The translations under genes were made by a program, and so were the position numbers. 64,000 nt of DNA from Lathyrus oleraceus (Eukaryota > Streptophyta > Magnoliopsida > Fabales > Fabaceae), in contig NC_066580.1 in assembly GCF_024323335.1 (NCBI RefSeq), positions 441,397,351 to 441,461,350 of the forward strand, written 5' to 3'. The notes under the pieces were generated by a model, which saw only the letters and a program-made list of their open reading frames with translations, ran no database searches and was not told where the DNA came from. Positions 55,392 through 64,000 of the stretch are shown piece by piece. How positions within the stretch are numbered: the first letter of the stretch is position 1; every line of letters begins with the position of its first letter.

Positions 55392-57760
55392 ATGAAAGAG
55401 ATGAAGACTTCCTCAAACAAGGTTAGTTATTTTGAAAAGAAGACTGAAGTTCTGAATTTGGATCACATGTCGCAGCATCGTGCACAACATGTGGGATCCC
55501 ATCATTGGAAAAGCAAGAAACAACCTCTGATATGTCAGCACTGTGGAAAATATAGTCATGCAAAGTCGTATTGTTTCGTATGGCTCAAGCTAAAGATCAG
55601 AGGAGGCAATAAAGTCCATGATCAGAAAAGATGGAAATTGGTTAATCATGTTCAAGAAGAGGTTTCACTGAGGAAAGGCTTATCTACTAATGTGAACCCA
55701 TTGTGCATAAACTTCAATAATTCCAAGGATGGTATACTTAATAAAGGTCAAGAACATATTTTGAAGAAGGTCATATCTGAGAAAGACATTAGGGAATGGA
55801 AAGACCCTTTGATTGATAGAGCTATTTGGTATGAAGAGAAAAGATCTACCAAGATGTTATAACAAATGTTCCAACATGAACATCTGTCTCAGATGTCTAA
55901 ATTATATCTTGAGGATTATTTTAGATTTAAGAAAGAAGGTGCCATTGAAAGGAAGGTAGGTGGTCATGCTGGAGGTCCTCCCAACTTTGAACAACCTACC
56001 TTGGATTAAAGGAAGAAGTCAAAGAGGAAGAATGGTTATGACTCAAGATTGGTTAGTGAAGTTGGAAGTATTGGATTGAAATTGAACTACAAGAAGTATG
56101 AATCAAATGATTCAATCCATAATAAGCCTCTCGATATATCTGCATATAAAGATATAAGTTTTGTTCCACTCATGTCTGGGCGTATGAGAAATCTTAATGA
56201 AATTCAAATGTCCTATAGCGAAGATTCCCAGGAAACAAGATTGATAAACTATGGTGGTGATAACTTTGTGTCAGTCATCATGTCCAACATGTTGGATGAG
56301 TATCAAGTGCAAAAGGAAGTTGGTGGTCTTAGTCATGAAGATATTGAGGGTAATAGTGTTATAGCTAATGTTAATAGTCATGTATTCAAAGATGTGAAGA
56401 AAAAGGGTCAAAGTGTGATATGTAATAATGAAAGTATTCTTCTAGTTTGTACTTCAAATAATAATATATCCTCTCATAATGATGAAGATCGGTCCACAAG
56501 TGGAGGTATTAAGAAACATGTTGTCTCATTGATATCTACTAAAATAGACGTGAGCTGGTTCTTGAATGCTACCTCTGATAGTGTCATCTTAAGAGATAGT
56601 GAGGATCTGTTGTTAGACCCAATGATGGGAAGTCGGACAATGTCAAATGTTCAACAAAGGGTGATCGAGTATGAGCTCAGCATGACTGAAGATGTGAGCT
56701 AGCTTCCTGACTTTCAAAAAGAGCAAATGAAGAATTCCGCATGTGATTCCCAAGGAAGTGGCTTCACTCAACTTAGATGGAATGAACCTATGCACAAAGA
56801 TGGTGTTGTTCAAGATGTGTCAGACATCATGAGTGACATAGTGGTTACTGAGTTTCCAAATCAGATAAAGAATGAATAAGCTAGTCTTGTTATCACTGGA
56901 ATAAATAGAATGCCAAGATTATAGATAGATGTTGAAGCAAATGCCTTGATCATTGTGAAATGTATGAATGTCAAAGGTATTGTCACTCTCAAAGTGCCTT
57001 ACTTGGTTGAAGAAGATTGGTTGAAGAGGATGTGGTTGTATCACATATAGATAGGCCTTGAATGGAAGAAATCAAGATAAGTCTTGACTGTTAAAGAAGT
57101 GGTACATTTGTTGAAGGAATTATGTGTGACAAACAGGGATAATCTAATGTGAAGCTACACTGGGAGCAATGGCAAGCAACTACTATGGGTGAAGAAGAAG
57201 TATAATGTCAGACACGATATCTTGACATCAATCTGGGACATCAATACAAAAGTGTTGGATGCAAATAATCTTGGTACTAAGGTGTATCTTTTGTGTTTTC
57301 CTCTGTTATAGACCATAGCAATCAATAATGGGGAGTTGTGCCAAAAGAGAAAAAGGTTTTCTCTCCATTAAGACCATTTTGGCACATAGAATTAGGTGGA
57401 TTAGTTTACAACTTAACTGGGTTAGTTTACAAGCAAGAGAACCAGATAAATTGCTTTATCCTACTTTTAGATTACAGATCCTTCTCCCAACATGAATCAA
57501 GATGAAGCTAGTGGGAGCAAGATTGTTAAAGAGATTGAGGCTTCATAGGAGTTTATCACTATGTTGGAGTTATGGTTGACCAAAGCTGGGGAGGCTAGAG
57601 AGGTTAAGAAGTACAATACAATTGTTGAAACGTCTAGTGAAACTGGAACCAAGAAGATTTTGGTCAAGAGTATGAATGTTGAACAGATAAGGAAGGTATA
57701 GGCTATTGCAAAGGACCCAATGAATCTGGATGCAACTGATTCTGAATCAAATTAAGTCCT
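55392..57760 (+). pseudogene. Outer-element interior: second zinc knuckle, then unrecognised frames in place of pol
   Basis: The first frame (55392-55862) contains CQHCGKYSHAKSYC, a CCHC-like knuckle. After a stop, a segment (FQHEHLSQMSKLYLEDYFRF) and a 217-residue frame (56049-56702) continue, with polar, Ser/Asn/Asp-rich sequence (SFVPLMSGRMRNLNEIQMSY; LDEYQVQKEVGGLSHEDIEG). Further broken pieces run to ~57760. I recognise no protease, integrase, reverse transcriptase or RNase H motif here. It may be an accessory ORF of a non-autonomous family, or captured DNA. Confidence 0.55.
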
Positions 57761-58520
57761 TGAGAACTGCATGGATTCAACTAGGCATGAATGTTTAAGA
57801 CCGCCCTTCAAGGATCTTATGATCCTATCGGGTCAGATTGGTGGTCCTTGTTTGTTGGACATGTTTTTTTACTATTTTTTCTATAAGGGATTTATAACCT
57901 TTTGGGACTGGGTTGTGTAATGATGATTGTGCATTTGTTGATGTTGATTATGGTAGTTTTTTTTCATGATATAGGTGTGTATGAGTTAACATAACCCTTG
58001 CACGACTTACCTTGTGTATGTTATTCTATATGCATGCTGACTTCGTTAAATGACTAACCATTTTCCAAATTATGGTAAAAAGGGGGAGTAGTGAGATAAA
58101 TTCGTGTATCTATTATGTGCAGATAAACTTGGTGATTGTTTAGTACTGACTTTTCAGAAAGTACTAATGTTATGGTCCATGCTAGATCATCGGGCAAGAC
58201 ATTTGTGTGCATGACTAAGTATGTGAATCATTGTGTACTGATATATGTTAGTTAGTAGGATTGTATGCTACTTATCATGTGATACTAGATTCATGCATGA
58301 CTAAGTTTGTGAATGATTGCATGATTGTCTGTTTGGTTTGGAGCAACTGAATAAATTATATGTAAGCATTCGTATATTGATGCTTCTGACTTCTGTTGTT
58401 GCTTGTGCTTAACTCTGATAAATGAAAGTTGCAGCTGCTACTGGCTGACACTTGTTCTCATGGAAGATTTGTTATGTATCTTGAAGAGTTGTTTTGCCAC
58501 AATTTTCCAAATGGGGAGAT
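57761..58520 (+). other. 3' untranslated region and polypurine tract of the outer copia element
   Basis: No conserved frame. An AAAAAGGGGGAGTAGTGAG purine run lies near 58077-58095 and the tract used for the 3' LTR at 58511-58520. A GCATGACTAAGTxTGTGAAT unit is repeated near 58210 and 58294. Confidence 0.6.
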
Positions 58521-59645
58521 TGTTGTTCCTAGTGGATTGGTCATTTGGATTGGCTGCATTTTAGCAAAACAAGAACTTGGAGAAGTGTCCAAGTATTTAA
58601 GATTGGTCTAGTTTGCTAAACTTGTATGAAGCTGCAGAAAGGACACGTGTCAGGTTCGATGCTCCAACATGTTGGTACAACATATGAGCCTTGCTCAACA
58701 AGGGCCAAAATGTTTCATTTTGGGATATGTTTTACAGAAGATTTGCTCAGGATTTTATTGTTATTGATTTAACAATATGATTAGGTGATTTGTTTGACAG
58801 TTGGATGAAGATGAACTCAGATTTAAATGAAAATTTGAATTTGAATTTAAATTAAAACAAATCATATATTGTTGGAGATATCCAAGGAACAAATCAAATA
58901 TCAAACAGATTCTGCATTAATTTTAGAAGAAATTAAAGACATTATTCAATGAGAAAATCTCATAGTTATTTTGCCATATAAGGAGCTCAAACTTACATTG
59001 GAAAGCAAGCACTCCCATTGAAGATCTTAGAGTGTTACATTTTATTCTGTTATTCTACGCTAGTGCCCCAATAGGATTAGTGTAGAATTGTTTATGTACA
59101 CCTCTATGTCTCAGTAACATGGCATTGAAGGTTTGTCTAGTTGAGTTGTAATCTATAATTTTATGTACACCTCTATCTTGTAGTAACTTGGCATAGAAGG
59201 TTTGTCTAGATGGGTTGTAATATTCAATATTCTTTCATCTTGTTAAGATTGAAGTTGATCACTAAGGGTTTAGTGATTGTTTGCCTCTGTCACTGATTTT
59301 GTGGTAGAGAAGAAAGTGAGTAGATTTTCATATTTAGGAGGAGACTTTAAATACAAAGTCATTGGGTAGTGTTAGGTAGAGGCATTGAACAACATAGAAT
59401 TTGTTGTTGCTTGTAAATCTAATTGTACTAAACTACTATTAGTGAATTTCTTTTCTTTGATTGTGGACTCAATTCCCCAAATGTAGGTGTAGTTTCACCG
59501 AACTGGGTAAACAATTGATTGTGTTCTTTATTACTTTTCTGCTCCATCATATATTACTTGTTAGTGTAGTAGTTCTGGTGTATCTTGTCGAACATGTTGT
59601 TGAAGCATCAAGTTCGACATTTGTCCCCTGAGAAACAAAATTTCA
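58521..59645 (+). repeat. 3' LTR of the outer copia element
   Basis: 1125 bp, aligned end to end with 44247-45369. The TATA region reads CATATAAGG (58975-58983) instead of TATATAAGG. It follows the polypurine tract directly. Confidence 0.92.
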
Positions 59646-59650
59646 ATCAT

Positions 59651-61114
59651 CTTCAACATCACATGATTTAACATCATCCTCCATTTCATCTGCTTTAACA
59701 TCCATATACACAGTAATTTTAGAAAAGTATCAGGGTGCACCATATTTATAGTCAAGCTTAACAAAAAAAAATAGATTTAAGATCTAATATTTAAGCTTAA
59801 CATTGACAATATCTGAATATGCATTTCTTAAATATTTTTAATTAATTTCGGAGATACATTTTTAAACTCAACGTTCATATCTACAAACAAAAATCATATT
59901 AATGCAAGTAATGCATAAGGAAAAGCATGTTCTTCACTTGAAATTATTGATGTGATCAAACACAAATATGATATTTTGGAGTGCAAAAATTGATTGAGAA
60001 TGAATGAAATTTTTTTTAAGAATTTTGATAGAATAGTTATCTTTGATCAAGAAGAATATGAAAGTGTTGTTTCATTTATTTTTTCGCCATTTATCTCCAT
60101 AAATATCATTGAATTAATTTAGTTAATTAAGGATGACTCACTTGCCACATTCTTTATGTGTATATTGAAAATACTATATAGTGTTGATTCTAAATATGTG
60201 TCTCTTAAAAAAAAATTACCCAAATAAAATGTGACTCACTTGCCAAACTCTTTATTAAGTGCATCCGAAGATACATCTCCAAAATAGGAAAGAACAAAAT
60301 CAGATTCCAAAATATTCACTCACACCCCGTAGAATGGATAAGGTAATGCCCTCAAACCCAAAAATGTAGTTGCAAGTAAAATGGCAAATAACAGATGAAT
60401 GAATTGAATATGAAGATTCAGTTTATAAAATAAAACCTTTATGAAAGACCTATCATCTCAAATTTAGGATTTTAGTTTAATATTGAAAGATGGATCATTC
60501 ACTTGATTGAAATTCAATTTAAAGAATTCAACCACCTTAGAAATGTTGTGATTGTTGAATCAAAATCAAACTTTAAAGTTGCATCTCCCGAAAGAAGTTT
60601 AACATTATGTTACAAATATTCTAAATTTATTTATAATCTACTGCTATATAACAAGACAGATTATATTGACTTCCTTTAATTTTCAATTGAAAATAATTTT
60701 TAAAGAGCTTTTGTCATCAACAAATTATTGTTGATTTTATTTATTTTTTAAATGAAAAAAAATAAAAAATAAGAGCATAATTTTATATATTCATGTTGGG
60801 AAGTCAAAATCACAGGGTCATCCATGTTTATGCATGCCATATAGGTATAAGCATAGTGTTCTTTACTAGAGTAAGCAATCATTCAAATTATACACATCAA
60901 AAAGGGTAAAACCCCACTACATTTCCACAAAACAATGATCTCTACCTACCTACTCAGTCATATTCCTGTAATTAATGTTCTACAGCGGATTCTAACCCTT
61001 AAAAATAGGGACCCAAGTTTCAGATTCACCCTTGGGTTTCAATTAATACTAGTATTGCTCACATTAGCTGGAATATGTACACATATGTACACAGACAGTA
61101 CTGCTAGATATATC
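59651..61114. other. No gene; MULE flank, then spacer and 3' UTR of the TRRAP gene
   Basis: 59651-60315 contains the right TIR-like part of the MULE. 60316-60900 is AT-rich without conserved frames. The last few hundred bases before 61115 are likely 3' UTR of the minus-strand gene, although no clear polyadenylation signal can be singled out. Confidence 0.5.
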
Positions 61115-63543
61115 TTAGAACCAGGGATGCCATGTCGGATCCATCATGCACAAGTTCCTTGGGTTTAAGGCAGCTTCAACCAACTCAGTAACACCCCGCT
61201 GTACAGATTGGGGTGGCTCCATGACATTCTCCTCCTATATCAACATCAATTAAAGGTAAATACTAGACAATGTATAATCTAATCTACCATGTTAATTGTG
61301 ATGTACTTCAGAACATGAAATGGCAAACATGTTGGTCAATAAAGGAGTGAGAAATTTGGAAAAGAAAAAAAGGATAAGTATCAATCAATGAACTGAAAGT
61401 GGCAAGACAAGAGAAGGAGACAGAAACTTGTACAGTAGAGTTTATTTTAAAAAGATTAAAAAAAATCATCCCCTTATTTTAAAAAGATTTGTCCAGAAGA
61501 TCAAACTGGATCGTTGAATTTTTGGTAGAACAGCGCATAAATGTCTTGGAAATTTGTTATATAACCATTTATCTCCACTAATTAGCAATAAAAATGGAAA
61601 TCTGGTCTTATTATTTCCAATCATATTAGAACAATGCATAAAAATTTAGAAAAATAAACAATGGCACAATATTTTAGTTACTCACCTCGTCAGAAAAATT
61701 CTGCGGTGCTATTCCCTTAACCCTTGCAACGACATGTTCCACATTTGTCATAACCTTTTGTTTAAAGTCAACAGGACTCATGGTACCGCCTGCAGCCATA
61801 GGGGCCATGGGCATCCCAAGTGGTCTTCTCCAAGACCAAGACAGTAGCTCATCTCGGAAAAACATTGCTAGATGATGCCATAGATGTTGACTTTGCTGCA
61901 ACACAGCAGTTTAAGAACAAATCAGTCGTATGTCATGCATTGTATGACTAACATTAAAATAACTAAAGCATCTAGGTTTATATACTGTGTGTGTCATATA
62001 AGTTCTCACTTTAGGTGAAGCCACAGCCTGTGCAGCTGCACACATCGAAGATACAATAAGGCCTTCGACTCCATGGGAGAAGAATGCTTGCATATTCCTT
62101 GTTAGCCTGAATGGGACTGGCTCATTAAACTCGATCAGTCCATTTGCATCATATGCAGGATGAAAATCAGTTTGAAATATTTTTCCAGTGTTCTTTGCAA
62201 ACAAAATTTTGTTGGGAGACCTCCCACCAATTTGTAGCATAAAGGACATGAAACTTGAAAGAGCCAACTGGATGGCAAATTGCTTCTTGAAAGCCCACGT
62301 ATGGTTGCCACTGGGTAGGGTTTTGTACATGTACTGTGAAAAGATGTTGTCATTAACAAGATTTTTTGTTATTTCGTTATAGGCTTGCAGACGAAGATCA
62401 ACAACAGCTTCTGGGGATATTTGCCCAGATATAGCCTGATTCAACTGCTCCTTGAAATAGGTTATTGGAAGGTCTGCTTCTCGGTCGTTTCTAGAACAAT
62501 GGTTCTCATAGACCTCAAGGAAAGTACTGTACATCAAATCATCTTCTACCATGCGAACCTGACCATAATTTTTCAAGCAAGATTAGTGGAACCTTTTATA
62601 AGTAGGCAATGACCGGTGAATGAACATAAAAAGAAAAACAAGAAACACTGTGCTTAATGAAAATTGTTCTAACCTGAGACCAAACAGGAATAATTATTGG
62701 TGTGTGAATGCATATGTGACGGCGTCTCGATTCCTTGTGCTTCTCAAACATTTGGTTCATCACACGGAAGAGCTGTAATATGCGCTCATCACTTCGGGCA
62801 TTGGGAGTCAAAGACGTCTGTACAATAAAATGGCGTTGGGAACCATCAGAACCAATTAGAGTCAGACGCCGAAAACTGCTCCCATGCCTCCGCACAATTG
62901 GAATATCAGCTGCAACCCTATCCAACTTCACAGTATGATCAGGTGTAATTTCCTGAAACATGGTAAAATGAATAAATGAGAATAAGTATAGGAGGCACCA
63001 TAAACTCAGGTTAACTACAAGTTATTTTATCCCAATCAATCCGATAATATCAAACAAATAAACTTTTAAGGTCTTGGCATTGTTTGAAAAAATAAATTCA
63101 AAAGTAATCACCTGATCAGTGAAATACTGCCCTGGAACTTCAACATCAACAACATGGAAGTCCCGCAATACCCTACTCTCTTCTTCTAGCTTTAATACTG
63201 CTGGAAACCTGTCCTCAACATTACTTTGAAGTACATTCTTCCAGTGTTTCAACCTCTCAGTCAGTTGAGAGAGGGTAGATGGGAAAGTGGCAGTGCTTTC
63301 TGGATCAAGATCACGTTCAAAATCCTGTTTGTATTCCCTAACAAAATCAACATGCTTATTTACAGCGTCTGCTGAAAAGCAAGCCCTGCAAACACCTGAG
63401 AGCTCTTTCTTGAGAGATTGAGGAACTTCTGCAGTTGTAGCTGTTGGATATTTGTAGCAGCGGTGGAGCAAAGCGTTAACCACAGCCAAAAGCCTCTCCT
63501 CAGGCAGAGTAACAAACCTTGAACCAATTTCTGTTAATAGAAC
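61115..63543 (-). CDS. TRA1: TRRAP/Tra1-like protein, last five exons (PI3K-like pseudokinase and FATC)
   Basis: Exons 63543-63112, 62952-62674, 62558-62010, 61895-61686 and 61234-61115 (stop 61117-61115) have GT-AG borders and join in phase 0 as one frame of 530 codons. The product is the C-terminus of the giant scaffold of SAGA and NuA4 acetyltransferase complexes, which contacts activators in the nucleus. Visible are VRRHGSSFRRLTLIGSDGSQ and RHFIVQTSLTPNARSDERI of the kinase N-lobe, then FFSHGVEGLIVSSMCAAAQA. The FATC end is ALNPRNLCMMDPTWHPWF. TRRAP proteins lack kinase catalytic residues, and no HRD or DFG motif is seen here. No break found. The remaining exons lie beyond the right edge. 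Confidence 0.93.
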
Positions 63544-64000
63544 CTGAAAAAGAACCGTAATCTAGTTTAGGAAGGACGTGGTTTAAATCTTATTCTCAGA
63601 TAGACTGGTGCAATTCACACCATATATACAAATCATTTTTATGCATGGCGGATTGGTGGTAGTTTAATTGATAAAATACTACTTATTGCCAACAAACATG
63701 AAAGATGAGCTGCCGGGAAGTATTTAACAAGTATACACTAAATATACCCCTCCTTTTCATGGGCATGTGCATGTGTTCTTAGAGTTGTTATATCTTAGAA
63801 TTAGAGCTGGGTATAAATCCAAAAAGTTAGCTCTTGAGGTGAAGATTTTCCAAGCCTTATAAGGAATATACTGTGACCATATCCTTAATCAATGTGACAT
63901 CTCAATTATCAACAACGCCAATGTCTGCTATACAGATTCCTAGGTCCATTCAATAAATGCATACAGCCGTTTCATAGTTTATCCCAAGTGCTACTAGTTC
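63544..64000 (-). other. Intron of the TRRAP-like gene (partial)
   Basis: Starts, in transcript terms, outside the window and ends at the CTTTTTCAG acceptor before 63543. AT-rich and without an open frame that continues the protein. Confidence 0.7.

Larger units (their letters stand above)
44247..59645 (+). mobile_element. Ty1-copia retrotransposon, 15.4 kb including a nested SIRE-type element
   Basis: LTRs at 44247-45369 and 58521-59645 start TGTTGTTCCTAG and end TTTCA. They are flanked by a perfect 5-bp target duplication ATCAT (44242-44246 and 59646-59650). The primer site TGGCATCAGAGC is at 45372-45383 and the polypurine tract ATGGGGAGAT at 58511-58520. The two LTRs differ at many positions by eye, so the insertion is old. 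Without the 8.6-kb nested element it would be about 6.8 kb. No integrase, reverse transcriptase or RNase H was recognised. Confidence 0.92.
39815..60315 (-). mobile_element. Decayed MULE (Mutator-like) element interrupted by a copia element
   Basis: A FAR1-like MULE transposase relic lies at 40600-42340. TIR-like sequences flank it: TTTACGGAGATGTATCTCTG near 39872 on the left, and AGTGCATCCGAAGATACATC followed by TCCAAAAT near 60260 on the right. The right one is close to the reverse complement of the left. Remove the 44247-59645 copia insertion and one target copy, and the element would be about 5.1 kb. The outermost ends and the 9-bp target duplication could not be established, so limits are approximate. 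Confidence 0.5.

Overview
The window looks like nuclear DNA from a repeat-rich legume, most likely tribe Fabeae (pea, vetch or lentil relatives). The reasons are the AT-rich sequence, Ogre-type LTR/gag fragments, SIRE/Maximus-type copia elements with an envelope-like ORF, long (TA)n arrays, and one plant gene with normal GT-AG introns. The species is an inference. Almost everything left of 61 kb is degraded transposable-element DNA.

Layout. 1-2462: 5' end of a minus-strand SIRE-type copia element (gag, tRNA-Met primer site, LTR). 2463-5130: a copia relic with internal pol deleted, whose 3' LTR holds a minisatellite. 6790-9438: gag-protease relic of a minus-strand gypsy/Tat element. About 10-20.4 kb: pieces of Ogre-type elements (three LTR/primer-site junctions in two orientations, one gag relic); two of the LTRs carry tRNA-like modules. 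21559-24945: a minus-strand copia deletion derivative joining gag to RNase H, ending against a 378-bp foldback MITE and a (TA)n array. 25654-30162: a complete CACTA transposon (TIRs, CAT target duplication) carrying exons of an LRR receptor kinase and of a class XI myosin, so apparently a Pack-CACTA. 31-38 kb: two hAT transposase relics and a ~320-bp (TA)n tract.

39.8-60.3 kb is a three-level nest. A decayed MULE (FAR1-like transposase with an OTU-like C-terminal part, abutting a lipid-transfer-protein fragment) was hit by a 15.4-kb copia element (44247-59645, duplication ATCAT). That element's gag was in turn hit by an 8.6-kb SIRE-type element (46656-55289, duplication CATGT). Both copia elements lack recognisable integrase, reverse transcriptase and RNase H, so each needed trans-acting enzymes. 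The outer one carries an unrecognised reading frame where pol should be; the inner one retains an envelope-like ORF.

61115-63543 holds the last five exons of a plant TRRAP/Tra1 homologue on the minus strand, the only host gene in the window that appears intact. It encodes the C-terminal PI3K-like pseudokinase and FATC region of the SAGA/NuA4 scaffold and continues beyond the right edge. No rRNA, canonical tRNA or CRISPR locus was seen.
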